A stretch of DNA of 64,000 bases, taken from the NCBI RefSeq assembly GCF_006716745.1, contig NZ_VFPP01000001.1, positions 372,001 to 436,000 on the forward strand. The letters run 5' to 3'. Below the pieces are notes generated by a model. It was not told where the DNA came from, did not search any database, and was given only the letters and a program-made list of their open reading frames with translations. Origin of the DNA: Saccharothrix saharensis. GTDB lineage: Bacteria > Actinomycetota > Actinomycetes > Mycobacteriales > Pseudonocardiaceae. The position numbers and the translations under genes are program-made. This document shows positions 41,995-50,412 of this stretch, in pieces; the stretch's first letter is position 1, and each line of letters begins with the position of its first letter.

Positions 41995-43062
41995 ATGACC
42001 GTCGAGGAGCTGCGGGACCGGCACGTGCGACTGCTGCGGGACCGGCGGGTGGTCGACCACCTCGGCCCGCCCGCGCACCCCGCCGACACCGCCGCGCGCT
42101 ACCACACCTGGACCCAGGTGGCCGCCGAACCGCTGCCCGACCTGCTCGGCCGGCTGGTCGACGCGCGGGTGCGGCCCCGCGCGTACCGGCCCGCGCACCT
42201 GCACCGCCAACAACGCACGCTCGACGCCCTCCAGCCCGAGGTGCTGCACCTGGCCCGCGCCGCCGGCTGGGACACCGCCACGCCCGTGCTCGCCGGGGTG
42301 TTCCCCACCGGCACCCTGGACACCCTCAGCGTCCCCGTGCCCGGCCGGGGCGTGCTCGTCCTGGTCGACACGGCGCTGCCGGACCTGCTCGGCGCCGTGC
42401 TCAAGACCATGACCGGCGCCCTGCCGAACTACGGCACACCGCCCCTGCTCAGCGGCGAGCAGGCGTCCTTCGCCCTGGCCGAAGCCGTCAACGCCCACCT
42501 GTACGGCAACGGCGCGGTCCAGGCCCGGCCGCTGCCCGAGCTGTCCGGGCAGCGCGCCGCGCTGGTCTCGCTGATGGCTCGGCGCGCCACCCAGTTCGTG
42601 CTGGCCCACGAGTTCGGGCACGTGCTGGCCGGGCACCTGGCGCACGCCCGCCGCCGCACCGACCCCGGCACGCCGGTCGGTGCGCTGGACGCCCAGTCCG
42701 TCGGCTGGCGCCGCGAGCACGAAGCCGACCGGATCGCGGCCGTGATCATGCTGCGCAGCCTCGACGACCTCGGGCACCGCGAGCTGGAGGCGCACGAGCC
42801 GTACCTGGTCGCGGCCGTGCTGCTGGTGCTGTTCCTGCACGAGGTCACCGACCGGCTCGCCGACGAGCTCGGCCTCACCGTCCCGTTCGCGGGCAACCAC
42901 CCGCCGCCCGTGCGCCGCATCCAGACCCTGGTCGAGCACCTCGCCGGGCAGGTCCGCACACCCCGCGCCCTCGACCTCGCCGCCGACGCCGCCACCTGGC
43001 TGGAGGACCGGCTCGGCGACGTGCGGGAGTGGTTCCGGCTGGTCGCCGACACCCTCCGCTGA
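41995..43062 (+). CDS. Zinc metalloprotease-like protein (HEFGH, M48/M78-type)
   Basis: This 355-residue protein lacks signal and membrane segments. It carries a gluzincin motif LAHEFGHVLAGH (first His ligand at residue 205), followed about 40 residues later by REHEADRIAA, the HExxxD/E-type third-ligand region of M48-like and M78-like peptidases. The N-terminal 180 residues are rich in Leu, Ala and Arg and not otherwise recognised. It may be an intracellular protease or an inactive relative; both zinc-binding elements look intact. The ATG at 41995 follows GGGGGAGG. No partner regulator is adjacent. Confidence 0.78.
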   Translation: MTVEELRDRHVRLLRDRRVVDHLGPPAHPADTAARYHTWTQVAAEPLPDLLGRLVDARVRPRAYRPAHLHRQQRTLDALQPEVLHLARAAGWDTATPVLAGVFPTGTLDTLSVPVPGRGVLVLVDTALPDLLGAVLKTMTGALPNYGTPPLLSGEQASFALAEAVNAHLYGNGAVQARPLPELSGQRAALVSLMARRATQFVLAHEFGHVLAGHLAHARRRTDPGTPVGALDAQSVGWRREHEADRIAAVIMLRSLDDLGHRELEAHEPYLVAAVLLVLFLHEVTDRLADELGLTVPFAGNHPPPVRRIQTLVEHLAGQVRTPRALDLAADAATWLEDRLGDVREWFRLVADTLR

Positions 43063-43248
43063 CGCGGCACCGCATCGCCCGGACGGCTCAGCCGCCGCGA
43101 ACGGGTCGCGACCACAGCCGACACGGCCGGGTGGCGCGGTTCACCCGCGAGCCTGGTTCGCGGCCACCGCCCACCCGTGCCGCCGCGCCGCTGGTGCGAT
43201 CCGGGTGCGGGTGACGACACCGCCCGCGCTCATCGAGGGAGGACCATC

Positions 43249-43503
43249 ATGGCCACGTACAACACCGAGATCGGCACCGGCAGCGGTGGCTGGCAGCCCG
43301 ACGCCGACCTGACCGTCCAGATCGCCAACCGCGGGCAAGTGGTGCCCGCCGACGGCAAACCCGGGACGGGCACCACCGTCACGTGGAGCGGCGACCAGGG
43401 CAACGGCAGCGTCACGTTCTTCGACAACGGCGCCACCTTCTCCGGCAGCGCGCAGTTCCCCGGCGAGGGCCCGGTCGGCTACCGGGGCACCTACGCCGGC
43501 TGA
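43249..43503 (+). CDS. Small OAA-like lectin domain protein
   Basis: This 84-residue cytosolic protein has the sequence style of the Oscillatoria agardhii agglutinin (OAA) family. An N-terminal Gly/Trp-rich strand (IGTGSGGWQPDAD) is followed by a second strand ending NRGQVV, then a C-terminal PGEGPVGYRGT that matches the GEGPIGFRGT signature closing each OAA repeat. OAA-type lectins bind the branched core of high-mannose glycans and usually have two or four repeats of about 66 residues; this one appears to have a single repeat. The ATG at 43249 follows GAGGGAGGACC. It is bounded by a strong terminator, so it is transcribed alone. The identification rests on short motifs. Confidence 0.55.
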   Translation: MATYNTEIGTGSGGWQPDADLTVQIANRGQVVPADGKPGTGTTVTWSGDQGNGSVTFFDNGATFSGSAQFPGEGPVGYRGTYAG

Positions 43504-43510
43504 CCCACGG

Positions 43511-43554
43511 CCCGCCGTTCCGCCGCGGCCCGGGGGTCGTGGCGGAACGGCGGG
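43511..43554. terminator. Stem-loop terminator after the lectin-like gene
   Basis: CCCGCCGTTCCGCC (43511-43524) and its exact complement (43541-43554) form a 14-bp stem with a 16-nt loop between convergent genes. Confidence 0.85.
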
Positions 43555-43656
43555 CGGCCGAGCCCCACCCCGGCCGGACGACCCACCGGTCCGGGCCGGC
43601 AACCCGCCCGCGATCCCGCGTGCGCCGCCCTCACGACGCTCACCCGCCCGGCCGGC

Positions 43657-44622
43657 TCACCCCATCGGCCGTTCCGGGTAACCGAACTCCACCGCGCTCA
43701 CGTCGTCCAACGCCGCCCGGATCGCCGGGGGCAGCGTCAGCTCCTCGGCCGCCAGCGACCCCAGCAACTGGACGGTGTCCCGCGCGCCCACCACCGGCGC
43801 CACCACGCCCGGCCGGTCCCGCACCCACGCCAGCGCCACGCACAGCGCGTTCGTGCCCAACCCGTCCGCCGCCGTCGCCACCGCCTGCACGATCCGCGCC
43901 GCCCGCTCGGTGCGGTGCTGCTCCACGTACCCGGCGAAGTGCGCCGACGCGCCCCGCGAGTCCGACGGCGTGCCGTTGCGGTACTTGCCGGTCAGCACGC
44001 CCCGGCCCAGCGGCGCCCACGGCAGCAGCCCGATCCCGTGGTGCTGGGCGGCCGGCACCACCTCCCGCTCCACGCCGCGCTCCAGCAGCGAGTACTCCAC
44101 CTGCGTCGACACCAGCGGCGTGTGGCCCGGCAGCGCCGCCGCCGTGCCCAGCTGCCAGCCCGAGTAGTTCGACACGCCCGCGTACCGGACCCGGCCCGAG
44201 GTGACCGCCGCGTCCAGCGCGGACAGCGTCTCCTCCAGCGGCACGTTCGCGTCCCACGCGTGCAGCTGCCACAGGTCGATGTGCTCCACGCGCAACCGGC
44301 GCAGCGAGCCGTCCAGGGCGTGCAGCAACGCACCGCGGGACGCGCCGCCGCCGAACGGACCGTCGTTGCGCCGCGCCACCGCCTTCGTCGCGATCACCAG
44401 CTCCTCGCGCGGCACGACCTCGCCCAGCAGGCCGCCCAGGATCCGCTCGCTCTCGCCCTCCACGTACACGTCGGCGGTGTCCACCAGGGTGCCGCCGGCC
44501 TCGGCGAAGGCCAGCAACTGGGTGGCCGCCTCGTCCGCGTCGGTGTCCCGGCCCCAGGTCATCGTGCCCAGGGCCATCCGGGAGACCCGCAGTCCGCTGC
44601 GCCCGAGGTATCGCTGTTCCAC
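43657..44622 (-). CDS. Aldo/keto reductase
   Basis: This 321-residue NADPH-dependent oxidoreductase has a TIM-barrel fold. Visible are DTADVYVEGESERILG (catalytic Asp and Tyr), the Lys in VIATKAVARR, HIDLWQLHAWD with the active-site His, GVSNYSGWQL, and the cofactor region near LLPWAPLGRGVLTGKY. The GTG at 44622 lies 7 nt after TAGGCT (44635-44630), so the transcript is probably leaderless. It is divergent from the F420-dependent enzyme. An aldo/keto reductase next to an F420 enzyme and uppP is a recurrent actinobacterial arrangement. The physiological substrate is unknown. Confidence 0.93.
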   Translation of the reverse strand: MEQRYLGRSGLRVSRMALGTMTWGRDTDADEAATQLLAFAEAGGTLVDTADVYVEGESERILGGLLGEVVPREELVIATKAVARRNDGPFGGGASRGALLHALDGSLRRLRVEHIDLWQLHAWDANVPLEETLSALDAAVTSGRVRYAGVSNYSGWQLGTAAALPGHTPLVSTQVEYSLLERGVEREVVPAAQHHGIGLLPWAPLGRGVLTGKYRNGTPSDSRGASAHFAGYVEQHRTERAARIVQAVATAADGLGTNALCVALAWVRDRPGVVAPVVGARDTVQLLGSLAAEELTLPPAIRAALDDVSAVEFGYPERPMG

Positions 44623-44752
44623 GCGGGGGAGCCTAAAGGGTGATCGACTTGCCGGTGGGTCGTGGCACGCGCGGGGTCGAGGCCCAATCCCGTCACGATC
44701 GGGGCACACCCGCCCTGGCGAACCAGGTTACCGACCGGTAGGGTCCCGGGTC

Positions 44753-45802
44753 GTGCGACTGGGACTGAACCTCGGGTACTGGGGCGCGGGCAACGACGCC
44801 GCGAACCTCGAACTGGCCAGGGAAGCCGACCGACTGGGCTACTCGGTGGTGTGGGCCGCCGAGGCCTACGGCTCCGACGCGCCCACGGTCCTGGCGTGGG
44901 TGGCCGCGCAGACCGAGCGCGTCGACGTCGGCAGCGCGATCCTGCAGATCCCGGCCCGGACGCCGGCCGCCACCGCGATGACCGCCGCCACCCTGGACTC
45001 GCTGTCCGGCGGCCGGTTCCGGCTGGGCCTGGGCGTGTCCGGCCCGCAGGTGTCGGAGGGCTGGCACGGCGTGCGGTTCGACAAGCCGCTGGGGCGCACC
45101 CGCGAGTACGTCGACATCGTCCGCGCCGCGCTGCGCCGCGAGCGGCTGAGCTACGCCGGCGAGCACTACACGCTGCCGCTGCCCGACGGCCCCGGCAAGG
45201 CGCTCACGCTGACCGTGCACCCGGTGCGCGAGCACATCCCCGTCTACCTGGCCGCCATGGGCCCCCGCAACGTCGAGCTCGCCGGGGAGATCGCCGACGG
45301 CTGGCTGGCCCTGTTCCTGTCGCCCGAGCACTCCGGCGACGTGCTGGCGTCGCTGCGCGCGGGCCGGGAGAAGGCGGGCAAGACCCTCGACGGGTTCGAC
45401 ATCGCCGCCACCGTCCCCCTGGTCGTCGGCGACGACTGGCGCGCCTGCGCCGACGTCATCCGCCCCTACACCGCGCTCTACGTCGGCGGCATGGGCAGCC
45501 GGAAGAAGAACTTCTACAACGACAACGCCGCCCGCATGGGCTTCGCCGCCGAGGCGGCCGAGGTCCAGGAGCGCTACCTCGCCAAGGACTACGAGGGCGC
45601 GATGGCCGCCCTGCCCGTGGACTTCCTCGACGCCACCGCCCTGCTCGGCCCGAAGGAGCGCATCGCCGACCGGATGCGCGCGTTCGCCGAAGCGGGGGTC
45701 ACCACGCTCACCCTTTCGCCCATGCTGCAAGATCTCGATCAGGGGATCGCCGCGCTCCGCACGGCGATCGAAGCTCTGGATCTGGCAGGAGTGGGTAGTT
45801 GA
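44753..45802 (+). CDS. F420-dependent LLM-class oxidoreductase
   Basis: This 349-residue enzyme has the luciferase-like monooxygenase barrel. The N-terminus [11 protein letters not shown], the sheet/turn [37 protein letters not shown], the diagnostic [17 protein letters not shown], and the later [20 protein letters not shown] together point to the F420 rather than FMN subgroup. The GTG start is 8 nt after TAGGGT (44739-44744), consistent with leaderless transcription. The stop overlaps the uppP start (TTGA), coupling it to cell-wall lipid recycling. The substrate is unknown. Confidence 0.92.
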   Translation: MRLGLNLGYWGAGNDAANLELAREADRLGYSVVWAAEAYGSDAPTVLAWVAAQTERVDVGSAILQIPARTPAATAMTAATLDSLSGGRFRLGLGVSGPQVSEGWHGVRFDKPLGRTREYVDIVRAALRRERLSYAGEHYTLPLPDGPGKALTLTVHPVREHIPVYLAAMGPRNVELAGEIADGWLALFLSPEHSGDVLASLRAGREKAGKTLDGFDIAATVPLVVGDDWRACADVIRPYTALYVGGMGSRKKNFYNDNAARMGFAAEAAEVQERYLAKDYEGAMAALPVDFLDATALLGPKERIADRMRAFAEAGVTTLTLSPMLQDLDQGIAALRTAIEALDLAGVGS

Positions 45803-46623
45803 GCTGGTTGCAGGCCATCGTCCTCGGACTCGTCCAAGGACTCACGGAATTCCTGCCCATTTCCTCGTCGGGTCACATCAGGATCGTCTCCACGCTGTTC
45901 TTCGGCAACGACGCGGGCGCGTCGTTCACCGCGGTCATCCAGCTCGGCACCGAGGTCGCGGTGCTGATCTACTTCGCCAAGGACATCGGCAACTTCATCG
46001 GTGCCTGGTTCCGCGGCCTGTTCAGCAAGGCCGCGCGCAAGACCGAGGACTACCGCATGGCCTGGTACGTGATCATCGGGTCGATCCCGATCAGCGTGCT
46101 GGGCTACCTGTTCAAGGACGAGATCCGGTCGTCGCTGCGCAACCTGTGGATCACCGCCACCGTGCTGGTGGTGTTCGGCCTGCTGCTCGGCCTGGCCGAC
46201 CAGTTCGCCCAGCACATCCGCACCAAGCTCCAGCTCAAGGACGCCATCGGCATGGGCCTGGCCCAGGCGCTGGCGCTGATCCCCGGCGTGTCCCGCTCCG
46301 GCGGCACCCTCACCGCGGGCCTGTTCCTCGGCCTGGACCGCGCCTCCGCGGCCCGCTACTCGTTCCTGCTGGCCCTGCCCGCCGTGTTCGGCGCGGGCAT
46401 CTTCAGCATCCCCGACGTGCTCGAACGCGCCGAGCCCAACGCCGCCTCCGTGCCGCAGATGATCGTCGCCACGATCGTGTCGTTCGGGGTCGGCTACGCC
46501 ACGATCGCGTGGCTGCTGCGCTACGTCTCCAAGCACAGCTACTCGGTGTTCGTGTGGTACCGGCTGCTGCTGGGCATCGTCCTGATGGGGCTGCTGTCGA
46601 TGGGCCTCATCAACCCGACATAG
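45799..46623 (+). CDS. uppP: Undecaprenyl-diphosphatase UppP (BacA family)
   Basis: This 274-residue membrane enzyme dephosphorylates undecaprenyl pyrophosphate, recycling the lipid carrier for peptidoglycan and conferring bacitracin resistance. Signature regions are [17 protein letters not shown] near the N-terminus, [11 protein letters not shown] (E-rich motif 1) and [12 protein letters not shown] (PGxSRSxxT). The length and about eight hydrophobic helices match the family. The TTG start overlaps the upstream stop codon as TTGA. It is followed after 10 bp by a histidine phosphatase gene. Confidence 0.97.
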   Translation: MSWLQAIVLGLVQGLTEFLPISSSGHIRIVSTLFFGNDAGASFTAVIQLGTEVAVLIYFAKDIGNFIGAWFRGLFSKAARKTEDYRMAWYVIIGSIPISVLGYLFKDEIRSSLRNLWITATVLVVFGLLLGLADQFAQHIRTKLQLKDAIGMGLAQALALIPGVSRSGGTLTAGLFLGLDRASAARYSFLLALPAVFGAGIFSIPDVLERAEPNAASVPQMIVATIVSFGVGYATIAWLLRYVSKHSYSVFVWYRLLLGIVLMGLLSMGLINPT

Positions 46624-46633
46624 GGTTGACCCC

Positions 46634-47329
46634 GTGGCTACCGTGATCTTGCTGCGACACGCCCGCTCCACCGCCAACGGAGCGGGCGTGCTCGCGGGGC
46701 GCCAACCCGGCGTGGCGCTGTCCGAACGGGGCGTGGAGCAAGCCGCGGCACTGGTCGACCGGCTCGCCGGCATCCCGGTCGCCGCCGTCGTCACCTCGCC
46801 GCTGCAACGCTGCCGGGAGACCCTCGCGCCCCTGCTCGACCGGCTCGGCCTGGACGCCACCGCGGAACCCGACCTCGCCGAGGTCGACTACGGCCAGTGG
46901 ACCGGGCGCGAGATCAAGGACCTGCTCGAGGAACCCCTGTGGTCGGTCGTGCAGCAGCACCCCTCCGCCGCGGTGTTCCCCGGCGGCGAGGGCCTGGCCA
47001 CCGTGCAGTCGCGGGCCGTGGCCGCCATCAGGGCCCACGACGCCCGCGTCACCGCCGAACACGGCCCGCGCGCCGTGTGGGTCGCGTGCAGCCACGGTGA
47101 CGTGATCAAGGCCGTGCTGGCCGACGCGCTGGGCGTCCACCTCGACGGCTTCCAGCGCATCGTGGTCGACCCGGCGTCGGTGTCGGTCGTCCAGTACACC
47201 GAGCACCGGCCGTTCGTGCTGCGCGTCAACGACAACGGCGGCGACCTGTCCGCCCTCGTGCCGCCGCCGGAGAAGGCGGGGGAACCGCCGTCCTCCGACG
47301 CGGTCGTGGGCGGTGGCACCGGCGCGTGA
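46634..47329 (+). CDS. Histidine phosphatase (phosphoglycerate-mutase-like, MSMEG_4193-type)
   Basis: This 231-residue cytoplasmic phosphatase has the branch-1 motif LLRHARSTANG (catalytic His; RHA instead of RHG), SPLQRCRETL, VDYGQWTGREIKDL and the second catalytic His in VACSHGDVIKAVL. The proline/acid-rich tail is variable. It belongs to the family commonly encoded directly after uppP in actinobacteria (Rv2135c in M. tuberculosis). The GTG start lies 10 bp after uppP, in a TAGGGT-N7-GTG context, so it could also be transcribed separately. The substrate is unknown. Confidence 0.9.
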   Translation: MATVILLRHARSTANGAGVLAGRQPGVALSERGVEQAAALVDRLAGIPVAAVVTSPLQRCRETLAPLLDRLGLDATAEPDLAEVDYGQWTGREIKDLLEEPLWSVVQQHPSAAVFPGGEGLATVQSRAVAAIRAHDARVTAEHGPRAVWVACSHGDVIKAVLADALGVHLDGFQRIVVDPASVSVVQYTEHRPFVLRVNDNGGDLSALVPPPEKAGEPPSSDAVVGGGTGA

Positions 47330-47336
47330 GCAGCGC

Positions 47337-47373
47337 GTGACCCCCGGACAGTGCAGGGTAGTCCGGGGGTCAC
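47337..47373 (+). terminator. Stem-loop terminator after the uppP-phosphatase operon
   Basis: GTGACCCCCGGAC (47337-47349) and its exact complement (47361-47373) form a 13-bp stem with an 11-nt loop, 8 bp after the stop codon. Confidence 0.85.
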
Positions 47374-47659
47374 GGTGCGCTTGGCCGGGGCGGGCGACCT
47401 CGTGCCGACGATCGTATTGGCGCGGACGCGCCGGTGAACGCCCCGCGACGCGCGGACCGCTCGGCGGTGTCGCGGCACCCGCGCAGGTCAGCCCGCCCGC
47501 CTCGCCCGAGCCCGCAGCCAAAAGCCCAGCTCAACAGGGGTGGAAACAGCGCCGAAACAAACCGCGCAAGAGCCCTGGCGCGCCAACCGGCTAGCCCGTT
47601 CGGTTCCGCCCGGACGGACCGGGCGTGTTAGAAGTTAACAACCCACCGTGCGCTCTTGA

Positions 47660-48814
47660 TCACAGTCCGAGGCGGGTGACGGCGTTGTCCTCCAACGGGT
47701 TCGCCGTGCGGATGTAGCGGTGCACGGTCCGCGGGTTGGTCCAGCGGCCCTGCCGCATGATCTCCCGGTCGCTCGCGCCGCCCAGCGCCGCCTGCGTGGC
47801 GAACCCGGCCCGCAGCGAGTGCCCGCCGAACAGCGCCGGGTCCAGCCCCGCCCGCGCCGCGTACCGCTTCACCACGTCCGACACCGCCCGGTCCGACATC
47901 GACCGGCCACCCAGCCGGCCGTGCTTGCTCACCGACGGGAACAGCGGTCCGCGTGCCGGGTCGGGACGGTAGGAGTGGCAGCGGTGCGTGGCCGCCGGCC
48001 CGCCCTCGTCCTCCAGCAGCGCCCGCGCGTCCGGCGCGGTCAGCACGTCCACCCAGTCCGCGAACGCGCACACCGGGCACGTCGGCCGCCGCGCGCCGCG
48101 GGGCAGCACCACGCGCTGCCGGTGCGCGCCCGTCCGGTCGGTCTTCGTCACGCCCAGCTCGACCAGCAGCAACGGCTCGTGCGTGCGCGGGTCCACGTCC
48201 ACCGTGACGTCCTCCAGCGCCACCGCCGCCAGCTCGCTGCGCCGCAACGCGCCCGCGAACCCCACGAGCAGCAGCAGCGCGTCACGCCGCCGCGCCACCC
48301 CGGTGGGCCAACCGGGCGGCGGCAGTTCCGCCAGCAACGCCTCCAGCGTGCCCAGCAGCACCGGCCGCTTGCGCCGCGGCTGCGCCTGCCGGGTGCGGCG
48401 GACACCGCGCAACGTCAAGCGCACGACGTCCGAGCGCGTGGGGGAGGGCAGCCCGCCGGCCGCGTGGACCGCGGCGATGGCCGCGGCCTTGCGCTCCAAC
48501 GTGGACGGCCCGAACGCGGGGGAGCCGTCGGGTTTCGTCGCGTCGGCCGCCACCGCCAGGTACACCGCGACGTCCACCGGGTCCGCGGGCAGCGCCGTGC
48601 GGCCCTCGGCCTCGCACCACGCCGCCCACCCGACCCAGTCGGAGCGGTAGGCGCGCAGCGTGTTCGCGGACTGGGCGGCGCGCAGGTAGCCGGCCAGGGC
48701 GTCGGCCTGCTCCGCGTCGAACCGGCGGCGGACCTGCTCCAGCGCGGCGAAGTCCACCAGCGCCGCGTGCCGCACGCGGTCGAGTTCCGCGCGCACCGGC
48801 TCCGGCAAGGTCAC
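47660..48814 (-). CDS. Stand-alone tyrosine recombinase (site-specific integrase)
   Basis: This 384-residue protein has an N-terminal core-binding domain (about 30-130; LRAAQSANTLRAYRSDW) and a C-terminal catalytic domain with GALRRSELAAVALEDV (first Arg), HSLRAGFATQAA (HxxR), and RQGRWTNPRTVHRYIR, where the Tyr of HRYIR is the likely nucleophile. A Cys pair in CPVCAFADW is characteristic of a group of actinobacterial integrases. No excisionase, relaxase, phage gene or obvious att repeats are nearby, so it may be a domesticated enzyme or the last trace of an element. GTG start at 48814, divergent from arsR. Confidence 0.92.
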   Translation of the reverse strand: MTLPEPVRAELDRVRHAALVDFAALEQVRRRFDAEQADALAGYLRAAQSANTLRAYRSDWVGWAAWCEAEGRTALPADPVDVAVYLAVAADATKPDGSPAFGPSTLERKAAAIAAVHAAGGLPSPTRSDVVRLTLRGVRRTRQAQPRRKRPVLLGTLEALLAELPPPGWPTGVARRRDALLLLVGFAGALRRSELAAVALEDVTVDVDPRTHEPLLLVELGVTKTDRTGAHRQRVVLPRGARRPTCPVCAFADWVDVLTAPDARALLEDEGGPAATHRCHSYRPDPARGPLFPSVSKHGRLGGRSMSDRAVSDVVKRYAARAGLDPALFGGHSLRAGFATQAALGGASDREIMRQGRWTNPRTVHRYIRTANPLEDNAVTRLGL

Positions 48815-48900
48815 CGCGCCACCGTAACAGCTTCGGGATGCTTGATATCTTCAGTGTGGAGTAATAGACCTCTTAACCAGGGTCGCTACTATGCGAAACC

Positions 48901-49209
48901 GTGCGCGCTCTACAACACCCGGACGTGGAGGACCTTCGGCTCCCCACCGTTCTCAGCGCGCTCGCGGACCCGGTTCGGCTGCGGATCGTCGCCGAGCTCG
49001 CACGATCGGGTGGGATCGTGTGCGGGGACTTCGACGTGCCGGTCAGCATGTCGACGCTGTCGCACCACCTGAAGGTGCTCCGCGAGGCCGGGGTGCTGCG
49101 CGTGACGCCGCAGGGCAGCTACCGCAAGCACGAGCTGCGGCGCGACGAGATGGAACGCCGGTTCCCCGGCGTGCTGGACTCCATCACCAGCGCGATCGAA
49201 GCACCCTGA
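48901..49209 (+). CDS. ArsR-family winged-helix repressor
   Basis: This 102-residue regulator has the ArsR winged helix (LSALADPVRLRIVAELAR, then MSTLSHHLKVLREAGVL with the recognition helix, then the wing RVTPQGSYRKHEL). It lacks the CxC metal motif of metal-sensing ArsR proteins, so a non-metal effector is likely. GTG 48901 lies 8 nt after TACTAT (48887-48892), so the transcript is probably leaderless. It is convergent with the VOC gene and divergent from the integrase gene; either could be its target. Confidence 0.9.
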   Translation: MRALQHPDVEDLRLPTVLSALADPVRLRIVAELARSGGIVCGDFDVPVSMSTLSHHLKVLREAGVLRVTPQGSYRKHELRRDEMERRFPGVLDSITSAIEAP

Positions 49210-49216
49210 GGGCCGG

Positions 49217-49600
49217 TCACCAGCCTTCCAGGAACAGGCAGAACGGGTGACCCGCGGGGTCGAGGTAGACCCGCACGCCCTCCTGCGGCTGGAAGTCGGC
49301 GAGCGTGGCGCCCAGCGCGACCGCGTGCGCCCCGGTGGTCTCGAGGTCGTCCACCAGGATGTCGAGGTGCGCCATCATCCGCTGCCTGCCGTCGGCCGCG
49401 GGCCAGGTGGGGCGCTGGTAGTCGGGTTCGGTCTGGAACGACAGCCCCGCCCCGCCGTCGGCCGGGCGCAGGGTGGCCCAACCGGGTTCGTCGTCGCGCA
49501 GCGGCCAGCCGAGCAGGTCGCGGTAGAAGCGGGCGAGGGCTTGGGCGTCGGGTGCGTCGAGCACCGTCGCGGTCAGCTTCAGCACACTGTTGATTTTCAC
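49217..49600 (-). CDS. VOC/glyoxalase-superfamily protein
   Basis: This 127-residue single-domain VOC protein has the repeated beta-alpha-beta-beta-beta units visible as LARFYRDLLGW, GWATLRPADGGAGLSFQ, AHLDILVDDLETTGAHAV and GVRVYLDPAGHPFCLFLEGW. Glyoxalase-fold proteins act on small electrophiles or bind antibiotics (bleomycin-type resistance); the substrate cannot be assigned. The GTG at 49600 gives KINSVLKLTATVLDA. It ends 8 bp from arsR on the opposite strand. Confidence 0.85.
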   Translation of the reverse strand: MKINSVLKLTATVLDAPDAQALARFYRDLLGWPLRDDEPGWATLRPADGGAGLSFQTEPDYQRPTWPAADGRQRMMAHLDILVDDLETTGAHAVALGATLADFQPQEGVRVYLDPAGHPFCLFLEGW

Positions 49601-49695
49601 CCGGCAGGGTGATCTTCGCAGTGTGGCCGGGCCGGGCCGGGCCGGGTCGCGGGTGCCGCCGTGTCGTGGTGGCCGTGCTGCGGCGGCGTGGAGTT

Positions 49696-50412
49696 TCACC
49701 TGATCGTGAAGGTCTCGCCGGGGCGGGCGACGGGGGCGTGGGCGCGTTCGGCGGCTTCGGCGGTGCTGAGGGTGTGGCCGACGTGGGTGAGCAGGAGGCG
49801 TCGGGCGCCGCGGGCGGCCGCAGCGGCGTCCTCGGGCGTGCAGTGGTGTGGTCCGGCGCCGTCGGCTTCGCAGAGGACCAGGTCGGCGCCGGTGGCGAGG
49901 TCGTCGAGGGCGGGGCAGGGGCCGGTGTCGCCGGAGTAGGCGAAGGTCGTGTCGTGGTGGGTGGCGCGCAGGCCGAAGGCGGGCAGGCCGTGGTGGACGG
50001 CGCGGCTGGTGAGGGTGAGGTCGCCGATGTCGGCGCGGTGGCCGTCGTGCAGTTCGTGGACGTCGAACGCGGCGGCGGCGGGGTTGGGTGCGGCGCCTTC
50101 GAGGAAGGTTTCGAGCCGGTCGGCGAGTCCGGGTGGGCCGTAGAGGGGGATGGGGGCGCGGGGTTGTTGGTCGGCGAACAGCAGCGCGTAGTAGTACGGC
50201 AGGAGGTCTGCGGCGTGGTCGGCGTGGGTGTGGGAGATCCAGACGGCGTCGAGGAGGTCGGGTCGGTGGTGGCGTTGCAGTTCGGCGAGGGTGCCGGGGC
50301 CGGCGTCGACCCAGACGGCGGTGTGCTCGGTGCGCAGCAGGTAGCCGGAGCAGGGGTTGCCGGGGCGCGGGTAGGGCGTGGCGGTGCCCAGGACGGTGAG
50401 GCGGAAGGTCAC
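49696..50412 (-). CDS. MBL-fold metallo-hydrolase
   Basis: This 238-residue metallo-beta-lactamase-fold hydrolase has the metal site SHTHADHAAD, then SRAVHHGLPAFG, YSGDTGPCPAL (bridging Asp) and LTHVGHTLS. It resembles RNase Z-like or phosphodiesterase-like MBL proteins of actinobacteria rather than beta-lactamases. The GTG at 50412 overlaps the upstream propeller gene stop (GTGA), so it is coupled to that gene. Confidence 0.9.
   Translation of the reverse strand: MTFRLTVLGTATPYPRPGNPCSGYLLRTEHTAVWVDAGPGTLAELQRHHRPDLLDAVWISHTHADHAADLLPYYYALLFADQQPRAPIPLYGPPGLADRLETFLEGAAPNPAAAAFDVHELHDGHRADIGDLTLTSRAVHHGLPAFGLRATHHDTTFAYSGDTGPCPALDDLATGADLVLCEADGAGPHHCTPEDAAAAARGARRLLLTHVGHTLSTAEAAERAHAPVARPGETFTIR

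Noticed and set aside
47374..47659. An attachment site for the recombinase
   Set aside because: No tRNA fragment or matching direct repeat was found on either side of the integrase gene.
48901..49209. A metal-sensing ArsR
   Set aside because: No CxC or equivalent Cys pair is present in or near the recognition helix.
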